A stretch of DNA of 64,000 nt from Streptomyces sp. 378. Lineage in GTDB: Bacteria > Actinomycetota > Actinomycetes > Streptomycetales > Streptomycetaceae. The notes below the pieces were generated by a model, which ran no database searches, was not told the DNA's origin, and worked only from the letters and a program-made list of their open reading frames with translations. The DNA lies in NCBI RefSeq assembly GCF_030124145.1, contig NZ_JASKMS010000035.1, positions 30,220 through 94,219 of the forward strand. The letters are read 5' to 3'. Shown one piece after another: positions 7,983 through 16,231 of this stretch; positions within the stretch are counted from its first letter, which is position 1, and each line of letters opens with the position of its first letter. The translations under genes were made by a program, and so were the position numbers.

Positions 7983-9251
7983 TCACGATGCCGTCCGCGC
8001 AGACCCGTGCGCGGGCACCGGCAGCCGGACGGCGTCCATGACGAAGCCGCTGCGGACGCGGGTCGGCATGCGGTTGAGCGGGATGCGCAGGTCCTGTTCG
8101 GGCACGTCGTACTCCAGGCGGGCCAGGCGTGGCCCGAGGGCTCGCAGCAGCGCGATCGTGACGTCCTCGCCGGGACAGCGGTGACCGGTGTCGCGGTCAC
8201 CGCCTCCCTGCGGGATCAGTTCGTCGCCCTCGGGCGGCCTCGCCAGGTAGCGCTGCGGTTCGAAGGCGTACGGATCCTTCCAGAGGGCGGGGTCGTGGTT
8301 CTGCCCGTAGAGGTCGAGCAGAATCAGCGTGCCGGACGGGATCGGTTCGCCCTGCCACTCGAGGTCGGTGACGGCCCGGCCGCCCAGGAAGGGCGCGAAG
8401 GGGTAGAAGCGCCGCAGCTCGTGGGCGAAGGCCACGGCGTAGGCGGGGTCGTCGCCGAGCAGGCGTTCCCGCAGGTCCGGCCTGCGGCGCAGCGCGTGAC
8501 CGGCATAGGTGACGAACCAGCACACGGCGACGGTCGGGCGGATGACGTTGAGCAGTTCGACCGCGGCCGTGTGCGGGTCGAGGAGCCCGCCGTCGGCGTC
8601 CCGGTGCCGGACGATCCCCTCCAGTACCGACCCGGCCGGCGCCGCGACGGCGCCCGCCCGTACGTCCTCGACCAGACGTCCCAGCCAGGCCTCGCAGCGG
8701 GCACGGGCCCGGCGGGCCCGCCAGTGGCGCGGCCCGGGTGTGGCGAAACCGTCGACCATGGCGACCAGATCCCGGGCCAGTGGGCCGGGGTCCTCGACGA
8801 CGAGTCCGGCCCACTGGCACACGCCCTTGGTGAGGATGCGGCTCGTCTCGTCGAACAGCACGACCCGGCGGCCGGGCCACGACTCCACCGCCTCGTCCCA
8901 CTCCGCTGCGACGCGGTCCACCAGACCGGCGACCGCCTCCGCCCCGGTGAGGAGGGACAGGAACATCTCCTTGCGCACGCGGTGGTCCCGCCCGTCCAGG
9001 GTGTGCACGGCTCCGTGCCCGAACAGCGAGCTCAGCACCGGCCCGGGCAGCGCTGCCCGCCGCTCCACATTCCGCTCGTCGTAGAAGAATCGCACCGCCT
9101 CGGGGCCGTGCAGGGCGACGGCCTGCCGTCCCATGAGTCGGGTGCGCACGAGTGGGGCGTCGGTGCGGCGCCTCCGGTCGGGCAGCCATGCGTATCCCTT
9201 GGCCAGGAGAGCGAGCGAGCTGTCAGCGATCGGTGGACGACTCTGATTCAT
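7983..9251 (-). CDS. CYP152-family cytochrome P450 (fatty acid peroxygenase/decarboxylase type)
   Basis: The 422-residue protein aligns by eye along its length with the CYP152 enzymes P450-BS-beta and OleT: GAVHTLDG near residue 80, GPRHWRARRARAR, RRFYPFAPFLGG, LLDLYGQNHDP, and the heme loop IPQGGGD then GHRCPGE with Cys359 as the iron ligand. Arg238-Pro239 in the I helix replaces the usual acid-alcohol pair; in this family the Arg holds the fatty acid carboxylate and H2O2 is the oxidant. Residue 83 is His, as at OleT His85, where P450-BS-beta has Gln. The ATG at 9251 gives family length (417-422); the frame is open to 9323. No redox partner gene is nearby, consistent with peroxide use. Confidence 0.9.
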   Translation of the reverse strand: MNQSRPPIADSSLALLAKGYAWLPDRRRRTDAPLVRTRLMGRQAVALHGPEAVRFFYDERNVERRAALPGPVLSSLFGHGAVHTLDGRDHRVRKEMFLSLLTGAEAVAGLVDRVAAEWDEAVESWPGRRVVLFDETSRILTKGVCQWAGLVVEDPGPLARDLVAMVDGFATPGPRHWRARRARARCEAWLGRLVEDVRAGAVAAPAGSVLEGIVRHRDADGGLLDPHTAAVELLNVIRPTVAVCWFVTYAGHALRRRPDLRERLLGDDPAYAVAFAHELRRFYPFAPFLGGRAVTDLEWQGEPIPSGTLILLDLYGQNHDPALWKDPYAFEPQRYLARPPEGDELIPQGGGDRDTGHRCPGEDVTIALLRALGPRLARLEYDVPEQDLRIPLNRMPTRVRSGFVMDAVRLPVPAHGSARTAS

Positions 9252-9337
9252 GGCGCGGCGAGTGCCCGCCGGCACCGGCCGGAAACGCGGCCACCACCGT
9301 GGTGCGGCGTGCGTCATGGCCACGGCCTTCCCCCTGG

Positions 9338-9543
9338 GCGCGGGTGATCGACAAGGGCCTGACGATCCGGGGCGCCCGGCAGCACGGGCAGCGATACATC
9401 CCGATGCTGCTGGACCGATTGGCGGCCGGTGAACTGAGCACCTCCCATCTGGCGACCCACACGGTGTCCCTGGAGGAGGCGCCGCGGGCCTACGAGATGT
9501 TCAAGGAGAAGGGCGACGGCTGCGTCCGCGCGGTCATCCGGCC
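9338..9543 (+). pseudogene. C-terminal fragment of a zinc-dependent alcohol dehydrogenase
   Basis: The translated stretch RVIDKGLTIRGARQHG, YIPMLLDRLAAGEL and YEMFKEKGDGCVRAVIRP matches the last roughly 65 residues of MDR-superfamily, glutathione-independent formaldehyde or alcohol dehydrogenases. The catalytic domain and Rossmann fold are missing upstream, where the P450 gene starts on the other strand. The frame continues past the normal end to a stop at 9751. This is a decayed gene, not a functional product. Confidence 0.8.
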
Positions 9544-9654
9544 GGGCGGCTGGCCCGGGGCGGAGCTCGCGCGGAGCGTAACGATGGACGCGTCGGCCGC
9601 GGGCTCCCCTCCCTGCGGTGGGCGCTCCGGCCGTCGCAGCGGGCAGCACCCACG

Positions 9655-9691
9655 CCGAAGGGCCGCCAGGACACACCTGGCGGCCCTTCGG
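9655..9691 (+). terminator. Terminator left behind by the dead dehydrogenase gene
   Basis: A perfect 16-base inverted repeat (9655-9670 with 9676-9691) has a 5-base loop. It lies about 110 bases after the end of the dehydrogenase homology, so it was probably that gene's terminator. Confidence 0.75.
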
Positions 9692-9744
9692 TCGGTGAGG
9701 TCGCAGCACAACTGGCGGCCCTTCTCAGCGAGGCCTCAGCACAA
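9677..9744. repeat. Short imperfect direct repeat overlapping the hairpin
   Basis: Two adjacent copies of about 34 bases (9677-9711 and 9712-9744) share ctggcggcccttc at the start and cagcacaa at the end. The first copy contains the right arm of the preceding hairpin, so the arm is duplicated downstream. Nothing else is seen between 9545 and 9800. Confidence 0.65.
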
Positions 9745-9800
9745 CGGCTGAGGACGCCAGCCGGGCTCAGCGCCGATCCGACCGGCTTCACGCCGTGTCA

Positions 9801-9989
9801 TCAGGGGTGCTCCGGCCGCTGGTCCGGCGGCACGCCTCCGCCTTCGCCACCGCCCTTGTCACCCTTGTCCTGGCCATGGGCCCGGCCGCCTTCGGTCCGG
9901 TCCTGCCCGGCCTTGATGTCGGCGCTGTCCTGCGGTGTCGCGCCGCCCTTGCCGCTGCGTCGCTGTTCCGGCTGCTGTGGATTCGACAT
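9801..9989 (-). CDS. Small hydrophilic conserved hypothetical protein
   Basis: This 62-residue protein begins MSNPQQPEQ and is rich in Gly, Lys, Asp, Gln and Pro (KGDKGGGEGGG, PPDQRPEHP), so it is probably disordered. I recall similar short Streptomyces proteins of unknown function. A GGGGTGA element precedes the ATG at 9989. Its composition would suit a stress-protection role, but that is speculation. Confidence 0.6.
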   Translation of the reverse strand: MSNPQQPEQRRSGKGGATPQDSADIKAGQDRTEGGRAHGQDKGDKGGGEGGGVPPDQRPEHP

Positions 9990-10157
9990 CTGCGGTCACC
10001 CCGCTCTCGTCATGGGTCCGTCGCAGCGACGGGTTCCCTCGGGGGCGGAACCCACGCGCCCCGCTGTTCCCGGCGCTCAGCCACGCCCCCTCGTACAGTT
10101 GAGTGACGGGAATCGAATCCCTTCATCCTTCGCCCCGATTCCTACGGAAGAGCACTC

Positions 10158-11333
10158 ATGCACCACCCGTCCGGCAGCCCGGACGACGACTCCGGCTCAC
10201 TGTTCGGGCTCGACGCCCTCGCCCCTGGACCCGCGGTGACCGACCAGCGGCCGTCCTTCCGCGGCTCCCCCACGGCCCGCCGACTGCTGCCCGTGCGTGA
10301 GATCTACGCCGAGCCCGCCGCTGCCGCGTCCCCGCGGGGGCGGCAGGTGCGGGCCCGCTTCCCCGACGCACGGGTGACGATGGTGGAGTCCCACTGGCGC
10401 GTCCCCGGCCTGCACGGCAACGAGGGGAACATCGAACGCTGGGTGCGCATCAAGGGGGAGACGCTGGTCCTGGGTGAGAAGAAGACCCTCACCACACGCC
10501 CCAACGGCCGGTCGGCGGACTGGATCGCCCCCGGCACGTCCAACGGCTGCGCCATGGCCTGCGCCTACTGCTATGTGCCCCGGCGCAAGGGGTATGCCAA
10601 CCCGATCACCGTCTTCACCAACGTCGACCGGATCATCGCCCAGCTCGCCCGGCACGTGGCACGGCAGGGTCGCAAGCCCGAGCCGAACCAGTGCGACGCG
10701 AAGGCGTGGGTGTATGACATCGGGGAGAACGGCGACTGCTCGGTGGACGCGCTGATCTGCGACAACACCGCGGATCTGGTGCACGCGTTCCGGCAGTGGC
10801 CCACGGCCAAGGCGTCCTTCGCCACCAAGTTCGTCAATCCCGACCTGCTGGCCCTGGACCCGCGGGGCCGCACCCGCATCCGCTTCTCGCTCATGCCGCC
10901 GGACGACGCCCGGCTGCTCGATGTGCGCACCTCGCCCGTCGCGGAGCGTATCGGCGCCGCGGCGGACTTCCTGGACGCGGGGTACGAGGTCCACTTCAAC
11001 CTCTCCCCCGTGGTCGTCCGCCCCGGCTGGCAGGAGGCATGGGCCGAGTTGCTCGTCCACCTCGACGACGTCCTGCCCCAGCGGGTGAAGCGGCAAGCCG
11101 CCGCCGAGGTGATCATGCTCACCCACAACCGGGAGCTGCACGAGGTCAACCTCGGCTGGCATCCCCGCGCCGAGGAGGTCCTGTGGCGGCCGGAACTCCA
11201 GCAGGCCAAGCGCTCCGAGAACGGTGCCCTGAACCTCCGCTACCGCAACACGGTCAAGGGTGAGGCGGTGCAGGCCCTGCGCACCCTGATCGAACGCCAT
11301 GCGCCGTGGCTGCGGGTGCGTTACGCCTTCTGA
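10158..11333 (+). CDS. Spore photoproduct lyase family radical SAM protein
   Basis: This 391-residue protein has the radical SAM cluster motif C-x3-C-x2-C (CAMACAYC, near residue 134) after a 130-residue N-terminal region, followed by an SPL-like barrel (DIGENGDCSVDAL, ATKFVN, RIRFSLMPP, NLSPVVVRPGW). True SplB of Bacillus repairs thymine dimers in germinating spores. This actinobacterial branch is longer at the N-terminus and its substrate is not established. The gene stands alone, with the next plus-strand gene 162 bases downstream. A DNA-repair role is a hypothesis. Confidence 0.85.
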   Translation: MHHPSGSPDDDSGSLFGLDALAPGPAVTDQRPSFRGSPTARRLLPVREIYAEPAAAASPRGRQVRARFPDARVTMVESHWRVPGLHGNEGNIERWVRIKGETLVLGEKKTLTTRPNGRSADWIAPGTSNGCAMACAYCYVPRRKGYANPITVFTNVDRIIAQLARHVARQGRKPEPNQCDAKAWVYDIGENGDCSVDALICDNTADLVHAFRQWPTAKASFATKFVNPDLLALDPRGRTRIRFSLMPPDDARLLDVRTSPVAERIGAAADFLDAGYEVHFNLSPVVVRPGWQEAWAELLVHLDDVLPQRVKRQAAAEVIMLTHNRELHEVNLGWHPRAEEVLWRPELQQAKRSENGALNLRYRNTVKGEAVQALRTLIERHAPWLRVRYAF

Positions 11334-11495
11334 GCGCCGGGAGGGACCCCGGCATCGGCGAGTGCTCCGGGGGTGGGCCGGACCTGCCCTTGAGAGCGGC
11401 CGCGCGGCCGGACAGAGCAAGCTCGCCGAGCGCGTGAGCGTGGTCCCCGCCGATGCTGAGGGAGTTCCTGGCCCTCCGACCCTTCCGGGACCCTC

Positions 11496-12710
11496 ATGCC
11501 CCTCCCCCGCCCGGGCGCCCGTACCCGTACCGGTGCCCGCCCTCGTCCTCGCCTCCTGCGGCTGTCCCTCGTGGCCCTGCTCGGCGCCTCCTGCCTCGGC
11601 GGGCTGCTCCTCGCCCCGTCCGCGGGCGCCGTTGCCGGCCGCTCCGGCGGCACCGGTGAAGACGCCCTGCAACGGCAGCTCGAAGAGCTGGTCGCCACTC
11701 CCGCAGGACCACCCGGGGTGATCGTCGTACTGCACCGGGGCGGCGCCCCGCGTGTTCTGCGCGCCGGTGTCGCCGACCTGGAGACCGGCCGCCCGATCGA
11801 ACCCACCGACCACATGCGGATCGCCAGTACGGCGAAGGCGTTCAGCGGCGCCGTGGCACTGCGTCTGGTGCAGGAGGGCGCGCTCGGCCTCGACAGCACC
11901 ATCGGCCGTACGCTGCCCGGGCTGCCGCGCGCCTGGCGCTCGGTCACTCTGCGGCAGTTGCTGAACCACACCAGCGGGCTGCCCGACTACAGCGAGGACC
12001 CCGAGTTCCTGGCACTGCTGCAGGAAGACCCGCGCCGCACCTTCGACCCCCGCCGACTGCTGGACTTCGTCGCGGACGAACCGCTGCGCTTCCGCCCCGG
12101 GGCGCGGTACAGGTACTCCAACTCCGACAACATCGCCGTCGCGCTGATGGCGGAGGCCGCGACCCGGTGGCCGTACGAGGAACTCCTGCGCCGGATCGTC
12201 TACCGGCCGCTCGGCCTGCGCGACACGAGCCTCCCCCTGGGCTACGAGATGCCGGAACCGTACATGCACGGTTACGCCGTCGAGCCGCCGGAGGACGTCA
12301 GCGAGGCGCTCAGCGCATCCGGCGTGTGGGCCTCGGGCGGCATCGTCTCCACTCCGCGGGACATGACGCGCTTCATCCGCGGTTACGCCGCCGGACGGCT
12401 CACGTCGCAGGCCGTGCTGCGCGAGCAGCGCCGCTGGATCGAGGGCGCTTCCGAACCGGCCGGTCCCGGCCGCAACAGGGCGGGGCTCGGCATCTTCCGC
12501 TACGACACCCGCTGCGGGACCGTACTCGGCCACACCGGCAACTTCCCGGGCTACACCCAGCTGATCGCCGCGACCCCCGACGGCCGCAACTCCCTCACCT
12601 TCTCGCTGACCACACAGGTGAACAGGGCAGTCGACCCCGCCCTCCTGGAACGGCTCCGCGCGGTCGAGGAGAACGCGGTGTGCACTCTGCTCGGCGGACA
12701 CCGCCGCTGA
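11496..12710 (+). CDS. Secreted serine hydrolase, class C beta-lactamase/DD-peptidase fold
   Basis: This 404-residue protein has an Arg-rich N-terminus and hydrophobic core (about 22-46) ending in an AGA-type cleavage site, so it is exported. The catalytic motifs are S-x-x-K (STAK, Ser111 and Lys114), Y-S-N (207-209) and H-T-G (GHTGNFPGY), the last replacing KTG, as in the R61 DD-peptidase and esterase branch. It may act on peptidoglycan peptides, small esters or D-amino acid peptides. The start at 11496 could be questioned because the N-terminus is long, but the signal peptide is in this frame. Confidence 0.88.
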   Translation: MPLPRPGARTRTGARPRPRLLRLSLVALLGASCLGGLLLAPSAGAVAGRSGGTGEDALQRQLEELVATPAGPPGVIVVLHRGGAPRVLRAGVADLETGRPIEPTDHMRIASTAKAFSGAVALRLVQEGALGLDSTIGRTLPGLPRAWRSVTLRQLLNHTSGLPDYSEDPEFLALLQEDPRRTFDPRRLLDFVADEPLRFRPGARYRYSNSDNIAVALMAEAATRWPYEELLRRIVYRPLGLRDTSLPLGYEMPEPYMHGYAVEPPEDVSEALSASGVWASGGIVSTPRDMTRFIRGYAAGRLTSQAVLREQRRWIEGASEPAGPGRNRAGLGIFRYDTRCGTVLGHTGNFPGYTQLIAATPDGRNSLTFSLTTQVNRAVDPALLERLRAVEENAVCTLLGGHRR

Positions 12711-13031
12711 GCGGACGCCGGGCCCGGCGACGCGCGGCCCAGGGTGCTCCACGTGGGCGTCACGGCGGGCCGGCGTCCACGGTGCCTGCCGCGGCGTGTT
12801 GCGGACCGGGCCCTCCGCGCCGCCGCGCGGGGGCCCGGGAGTGCGCCGCCTCCCGTATCCCTCGCGTCGGCAGGCACTCGAACGGGACGTCGTCCCGAAC
12901 CCTCACCCACCGTTCGAGGCCACCCCGTACGCCGGATGCACCCACGGGGCGACCGGTGTCCGGGGGCGCGGATGCGGCATCGCCCGAATGCGGGTGATGC
13001 GGGCGGCAGCCGGCAGGGCATTCAGTCCTAC
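12711..13031. other. Gene-free stretch
   Basis: This 321-base stretch lies between the serine hydrolase and the next small gene. Open frames on both strands here have Arg-rich shadow composition and no ribosome binding site. I see no hairpin or repeat that I can assign. Confidence 0.5.
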
Positions 13032-13481
13032 ATGAGTGATCACCACGAGGGACCCGACGCAGCCCACCGCCGCCCGCCCGGCACGACCGACACCACCGTG
13101 CGAGCCCTGGGCGCCCTGTCCAAGGCCCTGGAGACGACCGAACGCGCGCGAGGCCACCTCTACGCCTTCCACCAACTGACCGGCGGGGCCGACTTCGAGC
13201 TGGACCGCGCGGTGGACCTTCTGCGCGAGGCCGGACACCCCGAATGGGCGGAACGGGTCCGGCACGACATCCTGGGCCGCAACGTCATTCCGGGGCACTG
13301 GACCTTCCAGATCATCGAGGCCTACAACGACACGTACTACGAGCCGTTCAAAGCCGCGGAAAGGAAGGCCCGCCAGGAACTGGCCGACGGGAAGGACCAC
13401 CTGTACGAGGCCGAGCTGAAGGAAGAGCGGCGCACCGGTGGACACCCCGACCACACGGACCGGCCCGGTACGTCCTCGTAG
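13032..13481 (+). CDS. Conserved hypothetical protein, 149 residues
   Basis: This soluble, mostly helical protein has the clear segments ALSKALETTERARGHLY, FHQLTGGADFELDRAV, and GHWTFQIIEAYNDTYY. I recall actinobacterial homologues of unknown function. The ATG at 13032 is chosen by the homology-like start MSDHHEGPD; the ribosome binding site is weak. The conserved charged and aromatic residues (WTFQIIE, NDTYYEPF) suggest a binding surface, but no function can be assigned. Confidence 0.65.
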   Translation: MSDHHEGPDAAHRRPPGTTDTTVRALGALSKALETTERARGHLYAFHQLTGGADFELDRAVDLLREAGHPEWAERVRHDILGRNVIPGHWTFQIIEAYNDTYYEPFKAAERKARQELADGKDHLYEAELKEERRTGGHPDHTDRPGTSS

Positions 13482-13544
13482 GGCCACGCCACCGGATGGC
13501 CCATATCACTGGTTCACGCCCTTCACGGACATACCCTGCGCGGT

Positions 13545-14636
13545 ATGAACAAATGCCATATCGCATACCTGTCGTGCGCGGCCGCGCTCCTCGGGACAGG
13601 CCTCGGCGCCGTTCCGTCGACCGCCGCCCACACGCTCCATCTGGTGAGACCCGGGGAATCGATCCAGAAGGCGGTGGACGCCGCCCGGCCGGGAGACACC
13701 GTGCTGCTGGCGTACGGCACCCACCGCGGAAGCGTCACCGTGGCCACGCCCGGAATCACCCTGCGCGGCATGGGCCACGGCACGGTGCTCCGGCCCGGGG
13801 CGGGCACGAGCGCCGCCCGCGGCGGATCGGGCACCGGGAAGGCCGCCGACAACTGCGCCGCGGCCGGGAACGGCATCTGCGTCACGGGCACGAAGGACCA
13901 CACCGTCGACGGTGTCACCATCGCCTCCCTGACGGTGACCGGCTTCCCCAAGACCGGGGTGCACGCCCATGCGGCCGACGAGCTGACCGTGCGCAACGTC
14001 GCCGCGGTCGGCAACGGGGTGTGGGGCATCGCCTCGGAGCGCTCGGCCCGTGGTGTGTTCCGCGGCAACATCGCCCGGGACAACGGCGACGCCGGCCTCT
14101 TCCTCGCCAACACGGTGACGGAGGAGGAGGGAGCCGCGGAGACCGGGGGCACGGTGGTGGAGCGCAACCGGCTGGAGGGCAACCGGATCGGTGTCACCGT
14201 CCGCCGGCTGCGCAACCTGACCGTCGCGGGCAACCACCTCACCGGCAACTGCGCGGGTCTCTTCGTCGTCGGCGACGAGAACAAGCCCAAGGCCGGCCTC
14301 GTGACCGTGCGCGAGAACCGCATCGAGCGCAACAACAAGTCCTGCCCGAAGACCGCCCGGCTGGACGCCCTGCAGGGCTCGGGCATCGTCCTGACCGGCA
14401 CCGACGACAACCTGATCACCCGCAACGAGATCCGGGACAACATCGGCACGTCCCCGCTGTCGGGCGGCATCGTCGTGTTCAAGAGCTTTGTCGGCACGCC
14501 CAGCGAGCGGAACCGGATCAGCGACAACCTGCTGCAGGGCAACTCCCCGGCGGACCTGGTCAACACCGACCTCGGCAAGGACAACACGTTCCACGGCAAC
14601 TCCTGCCTGTCGTCCAAGCCCGCCGGCCTGTGCTGA
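13545..14636 (+). CDS. Secreted right-handed beta-helix protein
   Basis: This 363-residue protein has a signal peptide (about residues 1-28, ending PSTAA). The rest is a repetitive beta-helix of the pectate lyase/NosD type: repeated N-x-G/N-x-I units such as RNVAAVGNGVWGI, RGNIARDNGDAG, ERNRLEGNRIGV and RNEIRDNIGTS. The N-terminal strand GESIQKAVDAARPGDTVLL is the usual cap. Cysteines (NCAAAGNGIC, NCAG, SCPK, SCLSS) may form disulfides. Possible roles are polysaccharide lyase or surface protein; no catalytic set was identified. Confidence 0.85.
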   Translation: MNKCHIAYLSCAAALLGTGLGAVPSTAAHTLHLVRPGESIQKAVDAARPGDTVLLAYGTHRGSVTVATPGITLRGMGHGTVLRPGAGTSAARGGSGTGKAADNCAAAGNGICVTGTKDHTVDGVTIASLTVTGFPKTGVHAHAADELTVRNVAAVGNGVWGIASERSARGVFRGNIARDNGDAGLFLANTVTEEEGAAETGGTVVERNRLEGNRIGVTVRRLRNLTVAGNHLTGNCAGLFVVGDENKPKAGLVTVRENRIERNNKSCPKTARLDALQGSGIVLTGTDDNLITRNEIRDNIGTSPLSGGIVVFKSFVGTPSERNRISDNLLQGNSPADLVNTDLGKDNTFHGNSCLSSKPAGLC

Positions 14637-14737
14637 GCGCCCACCGTCGAGCTGCGCGAACCTGAGGGTTGCCACGACCGCGCGGACACCCTCGTGCTTC
14701 ACATGACCCACGTGGAATGCAAGTAGAAAGGCGGCAC

Positions 14738-15766
14738 ATGACGACCACTCAGCCCGCTCCTCCGCCGTCCATGCGGCTGCGGGAGCTCGCGTTCGGGGCG
14801 GCATGTGCCGCCGCCCTCCGCGCGGCCGCCCGGCTGGGCGTCGCCGACGCCCTCGGTGACAGCCCCATGGCCGTGGAGGACATCGCGGCCACGGTGAAGA
14901 CCGAACCCGGCCCGTTGCGACGCGTCCTGCGGGCCTTGTCCTGTTACGGCGTCTTCGCCGAACGCCCGGACGGGACGTTCGCGCACACCGACGTCTCCCG
15001 GCTGCTGCGCGAGGACGACCCCAACAGCCTGCGCGCCATCGCACTGTGGTGCACCGAGCCGTGGACCTGGGACGTCTGGCCGAAGCTGGACGAGGCGGTG
15101 CGCACCGGCCGCAACGTGGTGGAGGATCTGTACGGCAAGGAGTTCTTCCCCTACTTGAACGAGGACGCCCCGGAGTCGGCCGACGTCTTCAACCGCGCCA
15201 TGACGACCTCCAGCGTGCAGTCGGCTCGCGACGTCGCGGAGTTCCTCGACCTCACGGGATGCGCGTCGGTCGCCGACATCGGCGGCGGCCAGGGTCACGT
15301 GGTGGCCAGCCTGCTCGACAAGTACCCGGGCATGCGCGGGACGCTGCTCGACCTCCCCCGCGTGGTGGAGCACGCCGTGCCGAGACTGCGTGCGGGCGGC
15401 GACCTCGCGGACCGTGCCGACGTGGTGCCCGGCGACGTCCGGACGGCCGTCCCGGTGAAGGCCGACGTCTACGTCATCAAGAACATCCTGGAGTGGGACG
15501 ACGAGAGCACGGCCCGCACCCTGCGCAACGTCCGCGAGGCCGGCGGCCCCGGGACGCGGGTGGTGGTCATCGAGAACCTCGTCGACGACTCGCCGTCGAT
15601 GCGGTTCAGCACCGCGATGGACCTGCTGCTGCTCCTCAACGTCGGTGGGGCGAAGCACACCACCCAGAGCATGGTGGACCGGCTCACCGAGGCGGGCCTG
15701 GTCATCGACGACATCAGCCCGGTCAACCCCTACCTGCACGCGTTCGACTGCCACATCCCCGGCTGA
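14738..15766 (+). CDS. SAM-dependent O-methyltransferase, polyketide-tailoring type
   Basis: This 342-residue protein has an N-terminal helical dimerisation/winged-helix domain (about 14-100) and a Rossmann methyltransferase domain with SAM motif DIGGGQGH (180-187) and LLDLPRVVE. It resembles anthracycline and tetracenomycin O-methyltransferases. The segment KNILEWDDE replaces the family's usual HDWDDE, so the catalytic His is missing. The ATG at 14738 follows AAAGG. It is convergent with the spore pigment operon and the likely product-tailoring enzyme for it, though that link is by location only. Confidence 0.88.
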   Translation: MTTTQPAPPPSMRLRELAFGAACAAALRAAARLGVADALGDSPMAVEDIAATVKTEPGPLRRVLRALSCYGVFAERPDGTFAHTDVSRLLREDDPNSLRAIALWCTEPWTWDVWPKLDEAVRTGRNVVEDLYGKEFFPYLNEDAPESADVFNRAMTTSSVQSARDVAEFLDLTGCASVADIGGGQGHVVASLLDKYPGMRGTLLDLPRVVEHAVPRLRAGGDLADRADVVPGDVRTAVPVKADVYVIKNILEWDDESTARTLRNVREAGGPGTRVVVIENLVDDSPSMRFSTAMDLLLLLNVGGAKHTTQSMVDRLTEAGLVIDDISPVNPYLHAFDCHIPG

Positions 15767-15820
15767 TTCGACCGCGCCCCGTGGGACCCGGTGATCCCGG
15801 GGCTCCCGCTGCGGGCAGAC

Positions 15821-15864
15821 CGACGGCCGCCGGGTCCGCGACGCTGCGGACCCGGCGGCCGTCG
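15821..15864. terminator. Strong bidirectional terminator at the end of the pigment cluster
   Basis: A perfect 19-base inverted repeat (15821-15839 with 15846-15864) and 6-base loop lie between the convergent methyltransferase (stop 15766) and pigment cyclase (stop 15879) genes. Confidence 0.92.
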
Positions 15865-15878
15865 AGTGCCGGCGGTGG

Positions 15879-16211
15879 TCAGCCGGCCGGCTCGCGCTCC
15901 CAGAGGTAGAAGCGCTGCGCCATGGCGTCCTTCGGGGAACGCCAGGTGTCGGGGTCGTAGGCGCTGACGTATGCGGACAGCCGCTCGCTGACGTCCCGGA
16001 ACTCGGGATGCCCGGTGATCCCGGCGATGGCGGGTCCGGGCTCGCGCTCGGACTCGATCAGGTGCATGTACACATCGCCGAACTGGAAGAGGCTGCGCCG
16101 GGTCACGCCGACCAGGTGCGGCAGCTCCCCGCGATCGGACTCCTCGAACACCTTGGCGATGTCGGGAGCCGATCCCGGCGCCATCCGGGCGACGATCAGA
16201 GCTTGGTGCAT
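15879..16211 (-). CDS. whiE-ORFVII: Polyketide cyclase, TcmI family (WhiE-ORFVII)
   Basis: This 110-residue small cyclase has a ferredoxin-like alpha+beta barrel (HQALIVARMAPGSA, ESDRGELPHLVGVTRRSLF, VYMHLIE, QRFYLWERE). It is expected to close later rings of the aromatic polyketide. The ATG at 16211 follows GGAG. It is the last gene of the operon, 20 bases after the aromatase/cyclase. Confidence 0.92.
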   Translation of the reverse strand: MHQALIVARMAPGSAPDIAKVFEESDRGELPHLVGVTRRSLFQFGDVYMHLIESEREPGPAIAGITGHPEFRDVSERLSAYVSAYDPDTWRSPKDAMAQRFYLWEREPAG

Positions 16212-16231
16212 GGGTCTGTTCTCCGTCCGGC

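Noticed and set aside
10108..10121. gggaatcgaatccc, resembling a tRNA T-arm
   Set aside because: The loop lacks TTCGA spacing, and no acceptor stem, anticodon arm or D arm is found around it.
10197..12752. Very long open frame on the minus strand opposite the radical SAM and serine hydrolase genes
   Set aside because: Shadow of high-GC coding sequence: its codon usage is poor and both plus-strand genes have clear family motifs.
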